Assembly: GCF_042453785.1 (NCBI RefSeq)
Contig: NC_091671.1
Coordinates: 30,781,001-30,845,000, forward strand
Origin: Malus domestica
Lineage: Eukaryota; Streptophyta; Magnoliopsida; Rosales; Rosaceae
Length of the DNA: 64,000 nucleotides
Direction: 5' to 3'
A program made the position numbers and the translations under genes. Below are positions 45,340-56,589 of the stretch, in pieces (the stretch's first letter is position 1; each line of letters starts with the position of its first letter). The notes under the pieces were generated by a model. It saw nothing but the letters and a program-made list of their open reading frames with translations, made no database searches and was not told where the DNA came from.

Positions 45340-45690
45340 TATATCATGCACTGAAGCTTTGTAGGTGAAGCTTTGAAAGTGAAGTTTTATAGGTGAGGCT
45401 TTGAAAGTGAAGCTTTGAAGCTGGAGCTTTTGTAAATGAAGCTTTTGAAGTCGGAGCTTTGTAAATGAAGCTTTCGAAGCTGGAGCTCTTGTAAATGAAG
45501 CTTTCGAAGCTGTAACTCTATAAATGAAGCTTTCGAAGCTGGAGTTCTATAAATGAAGCTTTCGAAGCTGAAGCTATGCAAATGAAGCTTTCGAAGCTGG
45601 AGCTACGTAAATGAAGCTTTCGAAGCTAGAGCTCTGTAAATGAAGCGTTTGAAGCTGGAGCTTTGTAAATGAAGCTTTCGAAGCTGATTA
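45340..45690. repeat. Minisatellite, about 30-bp unit
   Basis: About eleven degenerate copies of atgaagctttcgaagctgga with variable spacer. The leucine/lysine-rich ORF over it is an artefact. Confidence 0.85.
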
Positions 45691-45739
45691 ACTTGAGTGA
45701 TGCTCATGAATGTTTATGTTGATTGACATGAATGATGCT

Positions 45740-46440
45740 CATGTATAATTTTGGAGTACTGGACGTACTTTTGATCACCTAGTTGGTGATAATAGCGGCA
45801 GGCTGCCGAATAATTTTGGAGTACTGGACGTACTTTTGATCACCTAGTTGGTGATAATAGCGGCAGGCTGTCGAATAATTTTGGAGTACTGGACGTACTT
45901 TTGATCACCTGGTTGGTGATAATAATGGCAGGCTGCTGAATAATTTTGGAGTACTGGACGTACTTTTGATCACCTAGTTGGTGATAATAGCGGCATGCTG
46001 CTAAATAATTTTGGAACTCTGGACGTTCTTTTGATTACCTAGTTGGTGATAATAGCGGCAGGCTTGCTGAATAATTTTGGAGTACTGGACGTACTTTTGA
46101 TCACCTAGTGGTGATAATAGCGGCAGGCTTGCTGAATAATTTTGGAGTACTGGACGTACTTTTGATCACCTAGTTGGTGATCATAGCGCCAGGCTGCTGA
46201 ATAATTTTGGAGTACTGGACGTACTTTTGATCACATAGTTGGTGATAATAGCGGCATGCTGCTGAATAATTTTGGAGTATTGGACGTACTTTTGATCACC
46301 TAGTTGGTGATCATAGCGCCAGGCTGCTGAATAATTTTGGAGTACTGGACGTACTTTTGATCACCTAGTTGGTGATAATAGCGGCAGACTGCTGAATAAT
46401 TTTGGAGTATTGGACGTACTTTTGATCACCTGGTTAATGA
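45740..46440. repeat. Minisatellite, 61-65-bp unit, eleven copies
   Basis: The unit contains ttttggagtactggacgtac and ttgatcacctagttggtgat, then agcggcaggctgctgaata. Both blocks are partly palindromic (gtac..gtac and atcacc..ggtgat). The copies are very alike, so expansion was recent or is homogenised. Confidence 0.9.
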
Positions 46441-46639
46441 TAAGCAAGTGGGTGTCCGGTCAGACAAGAGATCACCATAAGCACATGGCTCATCAGTCTA
46501 TAAGTTGGTAGACTTCTTTAATCAGCAACAATGTTGATCAGTGGATCTAGTTGCTTAATAATTACTGACAATAAATGACAGGATAAGTACGACCGTATAA
46601 TGAATAAATCAAATTGACAAAGTTTGTCAAGGCAATATT

Positions 46640-47000
46640 GTATTATGTGCCTTCTGTGAATAAATGATTTATTCTGTTGTGTGATAACTGACATGTTGCA
46701 TAAATCGACAATATATTAGGTATTGCCTAAATGCGTGGGTATATATATATAATTATGAATAAATGATATATTCAGTTGTTTGATAAATGATATGCTACAT
46801 AAATCAACAATATATTAGGTATTGCCTAAATGTGTGTGTATATATATATAATCATGAATAAATGATTTATTCAATTGTTTGATAAATGACATGCTGCATA
46901 AATCAACAATATATTAGGTATTGCCTAAATGTGTGTGTATATATATATAATCATGAACAAATGATTTATTCAGTTGTTTGATAAATCACATGTTATAAAA
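46640..47000. repeat. Tandem repeat, about 112-bp unit, three copies
   Basis: Each unit has aatgatttattca, caacaatatattaggtattg, cctaaatgtgtgtg and a (ta)n run. Confidence 0.85.
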
Positions 47001-47689
47001 ATCAATAACGTGGTAGAATCATGTGATATCAGAAATAATATTATTTAATCATAAGTCATCATGACATAAAAATAATAAAATTATTATTTTATAATTAGTC
47101 ATCATGACAAAAATAATAAGATATTAAATAAACAATGATAATTTTAAACAAATCAGCCCAAAGATAAAGTGCTTATCTTTTTCCATGTGGGTGGTCGACA
47201 GTTGCAGATGGTTGGTGCGCATTGCGCCTGAGTACTGGAGAGTTTTCCTTTTTCTTTTCTCTTTCCACTGCACCTCTCTCCCTGTCTCTGTCTTTGCGCT
47301 ATTGTCATGCATGGTGCACCAATTAAGCATTAATATCTTCTTTACAGTTTGTCGTGGAATCTTATTGTCGGACTGTACCAACTTGCCAGAGATCTAGCTT
47401 CCACTTGATGACGTTGTTCCTTTCCACTTTGGAAAGCAGCCAGCTCATCCACTTCTCGTTTGTAAAAGCAAGACGATACCATTTGTAAAAGCATCTTTTC
47501 CTTTTCCTTGGCCTCCTCAGGATCTTTGTAGAAAGAAAGAGCAAACATGACATCTTCATCTTTTTTTTCACCGACTTGGTAGATTTGTTGTTGGATTCTC
47601 TGGATTCGAACTTAATCAAATCGGCGGTGGTAACTTCTTGTTTTGTCGGCTCCTGCGGCTGCCTATTCATCCCATACAACCCAAAGTGC
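47001..47689 (-). other. Array-bearing element interior, unassigned
   Basis: Contains a short frame on the minus strand including MFALSFYKDPEEAKEKEKML that I cannot assign. It may belong to the same captured locus as the SDR fragment. Otherwise AT-rich. Confidence 0.35.
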
Positions 47690-47859
47690 GACTTGAACAT
47701 TTTCGCAACATCCTCAGCCTCCACCTTGAAAAGTGAGCATAGTAACGGTGTCACCACCAGTCCCGGTGTGACACAGTTGACGCGTATCCTGTACGCACCC
47801 AACTGCAGACTCGCCGACCTCATCAACCCCAACACCGCATGCTTCGATATCGTGTAATC
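47690..47859 (-). pseudogene. Captured short-chain dehydrogenase/reductase fragment
   Basis: Reads DYTISKHAVLGLMRSASLQL then GAYRIRVNCVTPGLVVTPLL, the catalytic YxxxK region and following NCVxPG strand of a plant SDR of the tropinone-reductase-like/SDR110C type. Directly upstream on the minus strand is a pyrimidine-rich stretch ending in CACAG, a 3' splice site, so the segment starts at an exon boundary and came with intron sequence. The Rossmann NAD-binding half is missing, so it cannot be an enzyme. The upstream part of the 270-codon frame (MASLTLVISSNPPQHIG and on) is not SDR-like and is unassigned. Confidence 0.75.
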
Positions 47860-48231
47860 TGTGAAGAACGATAAAAAGGACTGCAAATGGGAGAATGGTA
47901 AGGAGGGAGAAAGAATGTAGAACATTGAGAGTAGCAGATCTTCCTCGGCTTGGCGTCGTGAGCCAATATGTTGGGGAGGATTACTGGAGATCACCAAGGT
48001 GAGCGACGCCATGGCTGCTGCCTCTACGAGAAGACGAAGAGAGATTTTAGTTGTGTTGGCGGCTTCACGAAAGCGATGAATGATTAGGTGGCGAGATGGA
48101 TGGGATTCAAATACCCTGTACCCAATACCGTGTACCAGATTTGTACCGCCCTTAAGATTTGAACACACGTACAACTATTCAAACACTGTTAAGTTGTTAA
48201 CTTTCATCAGGCTTTCTCTTCAATGACCAAA

Positions 48232-48617
48232 TGTTGATGCACAAAACCGGAGGGGTCTTGGAACAACATAAATTCGACCGTGAATTTGCAAGAAAGTAAA
48301 TAACACAAGATGTATCATGGTTCACCCTAATGTTTGGGTTACGTCCACACTGATGTTAATTGTATTTCTCTGTAGTAATGTATGGATTACAAGTGTGAGG
48401 GGGAGTCCCCTAGAGAAAGAGAGAGTTTGAGAGAGTTTTCATGTTTGTGAGAGGGTTGCTCTGAATATGAGAGCCTCTATTTGGGGATGTGAAGCCTTAG
48501 GATTGTGAGGGTGAGGAGTCCTTTTTATAGACTAAGGGCTCCTCCCCTTTTACATAAATCATGGGCTCAATGTCTGAAAGCCCAAGTAACGAGGCCCAAT
48601 ATAATATGGTACCAACA
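48232..48617 (-). repeat. 5' LTR of the array-bearing element
   Basis: 386 bp, pairs with 43911-44296, with visible scattered differences. Confidence 0.88.
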
Positions 48618-48628
48618 ACATTCAATTT

Positions 48629-49144
48629 TGTTAATGCACAAAATCAGTGAGGACTTTGGTACAACAGAAAATATTAAGTTTTTGACATTCGCTAGATTGC
48701 TCCGATCACTAGTGTGGATAAGTATGTAAATGGATAGAGACAGGAAAACAAACACAAGATGTACGTGGTTCACCCAGATTGGCTAAGCCCAAGGAGTAGA
48801 GGAGGTCTCATTAATTGTGAAGGGTTTACACAAGTACATAGGTTCAAGCTCTCCTTTAGTGAGTACTAGTGAATGATTTAGTACAAATGACATTATAGAT
48901 TATTGTGGGAGAATGATCTCCTTTTATAGAAGAGAGTTTCTAGCTTTGTTTTGGCCTTGACACGTGTCATGCTGTGATTGACCTCTGATGTTGACATGTG
49001 TCACCTTGTGATGGGCCTCTTGGTGTTGACACGTGTCTCGTTGTGATTGGCCTCTTGGTTGGAGGGAAACTCTTATGGATCCTTGACGGTATAACGTTGA
49101 CCGGTGCTCAGTAGTTTCGGGATTGGTCAAGTATGGTACAAACA
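48629..49144 (-). repeat. LTR of another non-autonomous element, copy 1
   Basis: 516 bp, TGTTAATGCACAAAA..GGTACAAACA. It is followed by a purine tract (minus strand CTTAGGGGAGCAC), so it is a 3' LTR in minus orientation. The same LTR plus adjoining interior recurs at 52276. Confidence 0.75.
48921..49040 (-). promoter_or_regulatory. LTR promoter with repeated G-box and CCAAT modules
   Basis: On the minus strand a TATA box (TCTATAAAAGG, about 48919-48930) lies downstream of tandem modules. Each module has the palindrome GACACGTGTC (48959-48968, a variant at 48993-49002, 49028-49037) next to a GGCCAATCA/CCAAT-type motif. ACACGTGT is the G-box/ABRE core bound by plant bZIP and bHLH factors. Confidence 0.65.
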
Positions 49145-49924
49145 GTGCTCCCCTAAGTTCCCGAGTGAGGGAAGCTTTTTGGTTGGGGACTTGCAAGATC
49201 CGAGTCGTTGAGTAAGCACGAAACTTCTAAGTACCGAAGTGTGGTATTGTTTTTACTTGCCTTATTTATCTTATAAGTAGATGTGGCATCTTCTCTGGAA
49301 GTAATTTTCCTCCATCCAGGGGTGGTATCTTTAATTGATAGAGATGCACAAGGTAATGTATCAATTTCACTTGAGGCTTACTTGTAGTTTCGGACTTGGT
49401 CAAGCGCGATACAACCTATATAGTAGGAGTCACCCAAGTCTCTGAGTGAGGAGATCTGTCGAAATATGAGACATACAAGGTAAGCAATCAGAGTTCCAAC
49501 AATCAGTCCCAGATCAGAAGTTTGATTTCGAGTTCCGACTGATTGTTTTCATTCTCCCTATCTTGCAGGCAGTAAGAAGGATAAAGAGAAGAAAAAGAAG
49601 AAGATATGATATGAGATACTTTTGTTTTTTAAAGTACTTGGAAGTTTCACGACTACTCAGTGACTTGGATTTTTCAAGTCTCCAACCGAGAAGTTTCCTC
49701 ACTCGGGAAATTAAGGGAGCATCACCTCAACCTACATGCTTCACTCACAAAGCTTCAACATATAAGCTTCAACAAAAGACAAAATTCAAAGAACTTAGTG
49801 AAGGAGGCCTTGGTGTATTTAACACAATACGTTGAAATGAAGCAAAGCTTATTTATTGATATCTCCGATAAGTTACAAATATGTACATATACATGAATCA
49901 AAATAAACAAACAAGATGAAGTCT

Positions 49925-50598
49925 TCACAAAGGTTGCTCAGGAGAAGTCTCAACAGTCGGCAGAGCCCCAGAAAGAGAAAGCACCGGAGGGTGATCGTTT
50001 GGAGCCTCAATACTGGGCAGAACCCCAGAAGGATGAGGCACCGAAGGTTGATCATTTGGAGCTTCATTAAGGGGTACAGCCCCAGAAGATGAAGGCAATA
50101 AATGCCTTTGGAACAAACCCACAAACCTTTGATGATTAAGTAAAATCTAACCATCAGATTCCTGCAGCTGGTCAAGCTTTCTCTTCATGTTTGTAGCATA
50201 GTCATGTGCGAGCCTGGGCAACTATTTATTCTCATGCTTGAGCCCTCTGATATCCTATTTGAGACTATCACTTCAGCCACCAATGATTCAACTTGGCGGG
50301 TTTGAGCAAATAGGCGTTGGGCCATATTAGGCACATAACCTGCACACTGAACACTAAGAGCCAGAGAATCCTTAACAGCCAACTCATCAGACTGTTTGGA
50401 AAGTAGTCTATTATCTTTGGGAGTGATAAGGTTCCTGGCCACCACCGCAGCAATCATATCATTCTTCATCACAGAGTCTCCAATGGTAAGATGACTAGTG
50501 GGGGATAAGAAGGATGAGAACCATATGTTGTCTTGAGGAGGCATGTCTGCCTCTTCACCAAAGTTCAAGTCAAAACGACGGTCGGATGGGCCAGACAT
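49925..50598 (-). pseudogene. Gag-like element protein typical of Rosaceae genomes, broken
   Basis: Starts MSGPSDRRFDLNFGEEADMP, then NIWFSSFLSPTSHLTIGDSV and MAQRLFAQTRQVESLVAEV. The frame then breaks near 50270 and continues out of frame with stops (RLAHDYATNMKRKLDQ, then MGLFQRHLLPSSSGAVP and proline-rich repeats ALPTVETSPEQPL). A helical middle and proline-rich tail are visible. I recognise the opening as a repeat-associated protein seen in many Rosaceae annotations, but I cannot name a function. Lack of a zinc knuckle or enzyme domain leaves its role open. Confidence 0.55.
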
Positions 50599-51039
50599 TT
50601 AGAAATGATGAAGGAGAAATGAGGTCCAATAAATCTCTGAAGTACAAAAATAAGGGGAAAATTCTTACAAGCAATAACTCTCTGAACGTACTTCTTGCAC
50701 ATAATTGGAGCCCCTATATAAGAAAGGGCAACAGGGCCGTTGGTTCAAAAATCGAAGAGAAACCACTCTCCGGATTTCGAGAAATAGATTTTCCTGAGTA
50801 AAATCTGTCGACAATCTCCATACGCAACATCATCTCCTCGGGTACCACAGATAACTTTGCCAAAGATCTCTGACAAAGTTTAGACACATAAATTTTGAAG
50901 GTCCAACTACTACTATTACCCACAAAGGTAAAGGAACGGCACCACTGCTTGATAACTGGAAAGTCCCTATGTGTGTCAACTTTCGTGCTCCATGGCAAGG
51001 CAGACTAGCAAAAATGCCCAACATTTACTCACATTCGAG

Positions 51040-51370
51040 AAAACACTCCCAACAGGATTGCTTGCTCAAAAATCGAAGAGGCACCGCTCTTCGAATCTTG
51101 AGAGCCAGACTCCTAATAGGATTACTTGGTCAAAAATCGAAGAGGCGCCGCTTTTCGAATCTCGAGAGCTAGACTCCCAACAGGATTATTTTCTCAAAAA
51201 TCGAGGAGACACCACTATCCGAATCTCGAAAGCCAGACTCCCAATAGGATTGTTTTCTCAAAAATCGAATAGGCACCGTTCTCCGATTCTCGAGAGCCAG
51301 ATCCCCGACGTGATTGCTTGTTCGAAAACCGAAGAGGCACCGCTCTTAAAACTTCGAGAGCCAGATTTCC
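51040..51370. repeat. Tandem repeat, about 65-bp unit, five copies
   Basis: Units contain ctcaaaaatcgaagaggcac and ctcgagagccagactcc. A single divergent copy lies near 50750. The ORFs through it (up to 135 aa) are repeat artefacts. Confidence 0.8.
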
Positions 51371-51936
51371 TTGGATAAAGCTTGTCTGCAATCTTCACAC
51401 ACAACATCAGCTTTCCAGATACCACATACCACTTTTTCAAAGTGCTTTGACAAAGTTAAAACACGTGAATCTTACAGCTCCTACTACATTGGTATGATCA
51501 AGAAGGGTAAAGGAACATCGTTACTACTCGTTGTTGGGACAATTCTTATATATGTCAACCTTCATCCTCCACAGCCAGGCAAGCCTGCAAATAAAAAAAT
51601 GCTCAACTTTTCTTCACATCCGAGAGGGCACTCTCAGCAGAGTCTTTCGAAATACTCAGCTTCTTTTCCCCCCCGATAATACCTCTGTAAACAAGCCACA
51701 CCAGAGTAAGAGTATCTCATATCATGCTTTTTCCCTATCTTTTCCTTTGCCTTTACTCTTACCTGTAAGACAAGGAGAAAGAAAGCAATCTGTCAGAACC
51801 TGAATTCAAACTTCCGATCTGGAACTGATTGCCCAAAACCTTTGCCTGGCTGCTCACCTAGCATTACTCTCGAGTACTCATCCTCAACTGTTGTCAAGGT
51901 CACGAATCCTTTCGGCAAATATTTCAGAACAGTTGA

Positions 51937-52275
51937 TACTGTTTATACCATACTTAGGACCTCCGTATTTAGATCTTGTATAAATACTCGGGGGACTCAA
52001 ATATAATTATGTAATAAAGGAAGGGGCAAATATGTAATAAGTGAGGAACCCTTATTCTATAAAAGGACCCCTCACCCTCACAATTAGGGGAGGCCAATTT
52101 CTTAGGCCATGGAAGGGTTCTCTGACTCTCAGAAGCTCTCTCCATCTTTCTCCCTCACAAACAGAGAAATACAATAATCAGTGTGGACGTAGCCCAAACC
52201 TTAGGGTGAACCACGATACATCTTGTGTTATTTACATTTCTTGCAGATTCACGGTCGGATTTACGCTGTTCCAAC
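51937..52275 (+). repeat. Truncated LTR, opposite orientation
   Basis: Has cttgtataaatactcggggg and later a TATA-like tctataaaagga. Its right part (gggtgaaccacgatacatct, gattcacggtcgga) is the inverse of the LTR at 43911. It stops abruptly at the next LTR. Confidence 0.5.
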
Positions 52276-53270
52276 TTTGGTACAACAGAAAGTGTTAAGT
52301 TTGTAACCTTCGCTAGATTGCTCCGGTCACTAGTGTGGATAAATATGTAAATGGATAGAGACAGGGAAGCAAACACAAGATGTACGTGGTTCACCTAGAT
52401 TGGCTACGTCCACGGAGTAGATGAGTTCTCATTAATTGTGAAGGGTTTACACAATTACATAGGTTCAAGCTCTCCTTTAGTGAGTACTAGTGAATGATTT
52501 AGTACAAATGACATTAGGAAATATTGTGAGAGAATGATCTCTATTTATAGAAGAGAGTTTCTAGTTTCATTCTGACATTGACACGTGTCGTGTTGTGATT
52601 GGCTTCTGATGTTGACACGTGTCGTGCTATGATTGGCTTCTGATGTCGATACGTGTCGCGTTATGATTGGCCTCCTGGTTGGAGGGAAACTCTTCTGGGT
52701 CCTTGACAATATAACGTTGACCAGTGCTCAGTAGTTTCGGGATTGGTCAAGTAAGGTACAAACAGTGCTCCCCTAAGTTCTCGAGTGAGGGAAGCTCCTC
52801 GGTTGGGGACTTGCAAGATCCAAGCCATTGAGTAATCACGAAACTTCTAAGTACCGAAGTGTGGTATCATTTTCACTTGCCTTATTTGTCTCATACGTAG
52901 ATGTGGCATCTTCTCTGGAAGTACTTTTCCTCCATCCAGGGGTGATATCTTTAACCGATGAAGATGCACAAGGTAATGTATCAATTTCACTTAAAGCTTA
53001 CTTGTAGTTTTGAGCTTGGTCAAGTGCGATACAAAACCCTATAGTAGGAGTCCCCCAAGTCGCCGAGCTAGGAGATTTGCTGAAAGAGGTAACAGACAAG
53101 GTAAGCAATTAAACTTCCAAGCAAGCAACCTGGATCGGAGGTTCGACTTCGGCTTCCGGTTGATTGTTCTCCTTCTCCTTGTGTCGTAAACAGCAACAAG
53201 GATAAAGAGAAGCAAATGGAGAAAAGATGATATGAGATACTTTTGATTTTGAAGAAGTAACTTTCCACAG
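52276..53270 (-). mobile_element. 3' LTR (truncated) plus interior, copy 2 of the G-box LTR family
   Basis: Aligns with 48655-49620 in the same orientation. The LTR ends at 52764 and the interior follows. About 25-35 bp of the LTR edge are missing. It also contains G-box modules (52580-52589, 52614-52623) and a TATA box (TCTATAAATAGAG on the minus strand, near 52541-52552). Confidence 0.7.
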
Positions 53271-53283
53271 GCTTATTTAAAAC

Positions 53284-54130
53284 AATCATAGGTAACGACA
53301 CCAATTTCTTGATAGAATTTTTAATAGCTGCACAAATAGGGTTAAATGCACTCAAATACTTGTAAGAGTACAAGATAATTGTAGTATACTTGCTCATGCG
53401 AGATCATTGTCCACAAAGATTGGTTAAATAATTTGTACTTAAACTAATCCTTCATTAACTATTTAAAAACAAATTTTATCAAAGATTTGAGATTTTGAAA
53501 TTTGAAAGATAAAAACATACTCAGACAATTTTAAATAAATCCATGAAAGTTTAAAGGTATTCAATCAAGATGTTAAAGAAGTCTATAAACTCATGGTGTA
53601 TTAAATCAGAATTTATTTTAAAAGATTTTAAAAATTGAAAGATTTCGATAAATTTAGAGGAATTTAAAAGATTTTAAGATTTAATAAAGCATGCTTGTCT
53701 TCTAAGATTTTGAATGAGTTCACCTAAATTTCACAAGGGGTTTATTGAACTTTGCTAAATTTCATAAATTTATAACTCTTTTAACTCTTCAAATTGTCGA
53801 TTGAGCACACTCAGCTTACTATATTAATACACTTGCTTTTGGAAAAAATACCGCTTGCTAAATTTATTTTTATTAACAACGAATGATTGATTGTGCTTAT
53901 CCTAATATTAAAAATATTTTATCAGCTCAACAAGATTGCACCAATCACCTCAAGAACAAGCGCCTTCATAAAACATTCCCAAATGTGCCTTAAGCATCTC
54001 CAAGAAAACTTCTATTTTTTTGTTAAACTAGCTAATGAACAGTATACAAAACTAGTTTAGCTACTCAAATTATTTTATCTACTCAGTTTAGCTTTTCATT
54101 AATATTTTATTTTAACAAACTGTGAATAAT
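53284..54130 (-). mobile_element. Decayed Athila-like PBS and LTR fragment
   Basis: aaatt at about 53302 is preceded by aatcataggtaacgacacca, a degenerate inverse of the tRNA-Asp PBS. The LTR-like sequence from 53310 (ttgatagaatttttaatagc, ctcaaatacttgtaagagta, ttgtccacaaagattgg) follows the outline of the LTR at 33576 with strong divergence. No end is visible. Confidence 0.5.
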
Positions 54131-54270
54131 TTATAACTCAACACACTTGTTTTCTAAAACAACATTCTCTCTTTCCTTTTGTCCTGGCTCAAGGGTCCAC
54201 CTTGATTTTTTTTTTTTAATATTTAGCAAGTAAGTAGTTGCACTCAAAATTTAAAAAATAACTATTCATT

Positions 54271-54345
54271 TTAGGGAAAACTAATGAAAATGACTTCAAA
54301 ACTTTTAGTTTTAACAAAAACTTAGTGCTATAACTTTGTTTTAAT
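54271..54345. repeat. Fragment of the 154-bp MITE family
   Basis: agggaaaactaatgaaaatg and ttttaatgataaggataaaa match one half of the MITE at 37623. Confidence 0.6.
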
Positions 54346-54683
54346 GATAAGGATAAAAGAAAAAAGAAAAAACCTAACTAAAGGCGCATGCAAAGAGCAC
54401 CCAATCAATTCTTCAATTGCATAACCCTTTGACCTAATCCAAGCATATTTTATTCCTCTAAAATTAAAATTTCAAATTGAAGTGGGTTCCATTTGATTCA
54501 GAACTACATTTGGGACGGTATGGTTGGGAGGGAGTCGCTCAGGTGTGGGCGTTGACGTTATTCTCTATCATGTTTATTTTATTTTTAGCCATGCATGACT
54601 TTAATGGCTTGGACGTTGATCTCTATCATTTTTTTATAATCTTTTTATTGCTTTCTAGTGAAAGAACTTGAAAATCTGGGATG

Positions 54684-54825
54684 AGTTTCATAAATAGTGT
54701 CGTACCGTTAAGTTTCATAAACAGTGTAGTATCGTTAAGTTTCATAAACAGTGTAGTAAATTTCATAAATAGTGTAGTATCATTAAGTTTCATAAATAGT
54801 GTCGTAAGTTTCATAAACAGTTTGT
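54684..54825. repeat. Short tandem array, about 17-31-bp units
   Basis: agtttcataaacagtgtagt recurs about six times, some units with atcgtta spacers. The in-frame repeats MKLNDTTLF on the minus strand are artefacts. Confidence 0.8.
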
Positions 54826-54839
54826 ATGAGTGGCGCGCG

Positions 54840-56350
54840 AGTCAGCTCGTTGGTTTTTTTTTTAATATTAAAAATATATTTTTTTGTCCTTTTTATTAAA
54901 ATTTAAGGATTTTTTTATTAAATTTTAAATCTTTTTCATTAAATAAAGTTATAACATGATTTTTTTTAGGGATGTTTTGAAATAGGTACCTCAATTTTGA
55001 ATTTTTAAAATTAAACATCCATGTCTTTTAGAGATTTGATTAAACTCTTCTTCTCATAATTTTGGTGCCACATGTATTATAATTAATAATTTTTGTACCA
55101 AAATTACATAACCTACCACTGCTCCACAATTCTTAAAACCTCATGCCAACAATCCCTATAATCTAGCATTTTGATTACTCTCTCCCTGTTTGGAGATAAT
55201 TGTAAAAAAAAAAGTAGTTAAATACAATTTATTTTCACAATACTTCCCACAAGTTAGCAATGATTATCTACGATTTAATATATATTTTTTTTCAAAACGA
55301 TTTTAAATATTTTTAAATCCAACGAAATCAAACGTACCAAAAATAGGATTGACAATAGTATAAACGTACCAATAAATAATGTGTACAAAATCAAAAGTAC
55401 CAAAACTAAAAATAAGGTACCAATATATACCAAATCAAACATACCAAAACCGTAAATAAACGTACCAATCAATGTTCTTTACAAATTCAAACGTACCCAG
55501 CGAGAATATACACATAACTTGTTGTACCTGATAATAGTTTGTCAACAACTATAAGTAAAAAAAAGTGCAAAGAAAAATAGTTTGACATAAAAAAAAATGA
55601 AAAAATTACTGTGGATCACCAACAATTTAGAAAAAAAAAATCCATAAAAACAAACCATTTGGAAAAAGAGAGAATATTTAATGTTTGTAGGACAAAACAA
55701 TTTATTTTGATCGAAAGAATATAAATGGAAAAAGAGATATTAGAGTTAATAACTAATATCCCACTAAATAAGGAAAAAAAACATTTGGGAAATTTTATTT
55801 GAACCCAACTTACTCTTTATACCCATAGTATTTTTAATTAAAGAACTAATATCTCTTTAAACCCAAATTTAGTACCTAAATTACCCTAACAAACCCAATT
55901 TAAAATGTAAATTATCTTTACACCATTTAGAAAATAAAATCCCAAATGAATAATTTGGTAAAGTTTGTACTTGTTTATGAGAATAAAAGCTTTCTGGAGT
56001 TTGAATTTTATGGACAAGTTGAATAATTTGGTGAAGTTTCTACTTGTTTATGAATATTCCATATACATAACACTTCGATATCTTGTTTTCTTGATATCCA
56101 TGTCCCCACAGTTTTAGTTGCATAAACATAAAGTCCCGTGCTTTCATATGCCTGCTTTCATATTTTATATGGGTCTTGCAACATTCCTGCTTGTAACTGA
56201 TAGAGTGCAAAAACCATATCTGCAGTTCAGTCCAAATAGATAGGGTCTCATTAACGGCATAAGAGGATACTTGACATCTGATTTCTTTACCACGGGATTC
56301 AAGGTCATGGCTCTTCTGTTTGCTGTGTATGTAACCTGGCCAATGCTTGG
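54840..56350. other. AT-rich spacer
   Basis: No gene, LTR or terminal repeat recognised. It contains repeated cgtacca / caaatcaaac motifs near 55330-55500. Confidence 0.5.
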
Positions 56351-56377
56351 CTTTCCGCCCTTGGTTTCTGTCATTCC

Positions 56378-56490
56378 CTTCCGCCCTTGGTTCGGTTCTC
56401 AACGGTTCGGTTTTTTCCCAAAACCGAAACCGAACCGAAATTTCGGTTCGGTTTTGGTTTTTTTTCGGTTTTTTTTTTTTTTTTTTTTTC
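56378..56490. repeat. AACCGAA/TTCGGTT low-complexity tract, left
   Basis: Same composition as the arms of the hAT-like element at 3916, in both orientations, ending in a poly-T. No terminal TAGGGGTGGG on this side. Confidence 0.6.
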
Positions 56491-56589
56491 TTCCTCCTCA
56501 AATATTTAAAAAAAAAATGAAAATATGAAAGTTTACATTCAAAGTCACTTCAGAGTCATCCTTTTTCGGTTATTCAACACAACACAACA

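Larger units (their letters stand above)
43911..48617 (-). mobile_element. Non-autonomous LTR element with tandem arrays and an SDR gene fragment
   Basis: Two LTRs of 386 bp each (43911-44296 and 48232-48617) start TGTTGATGCACAAAACCG and end GGTACCAACA. The target duplication acatt is exact at 43906-43910 and 48618-48622. A purine tract TTGGGGGACTAC (minus strand) adjoins the left LTR and TATAAAAGGG lies in the LTR on the minus strand, so transcription runs leftwards. No gag or pol was found. The 3.9-kb interior is four tandem arrays plus a host gene fragment. Confidence 0.88.
49145..51936 (-). mobile_element. Interior of the second non-autonomous LTR element
   Basis: Begins with the PPT and contains the relic ORF at 49925-50598 and a 65-bp array at 51040-51370. 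No pol. The 5' LTR that should lie to the right is replaced by other LTR pieces, so the element is incomplete. Confidence 0.6.

Noticed and set aside
45340..46440. Regular direct repeats resembling a CRISPR array
   Set aside because: Units are contiguous with no unique spacers, the context is a plant LTR element, and no cas genes are present.
50971..51378. 135-aa ORF as a repeat protein
   Set aside because: It is a translation of the 65-bp array, and another frame is equally open.
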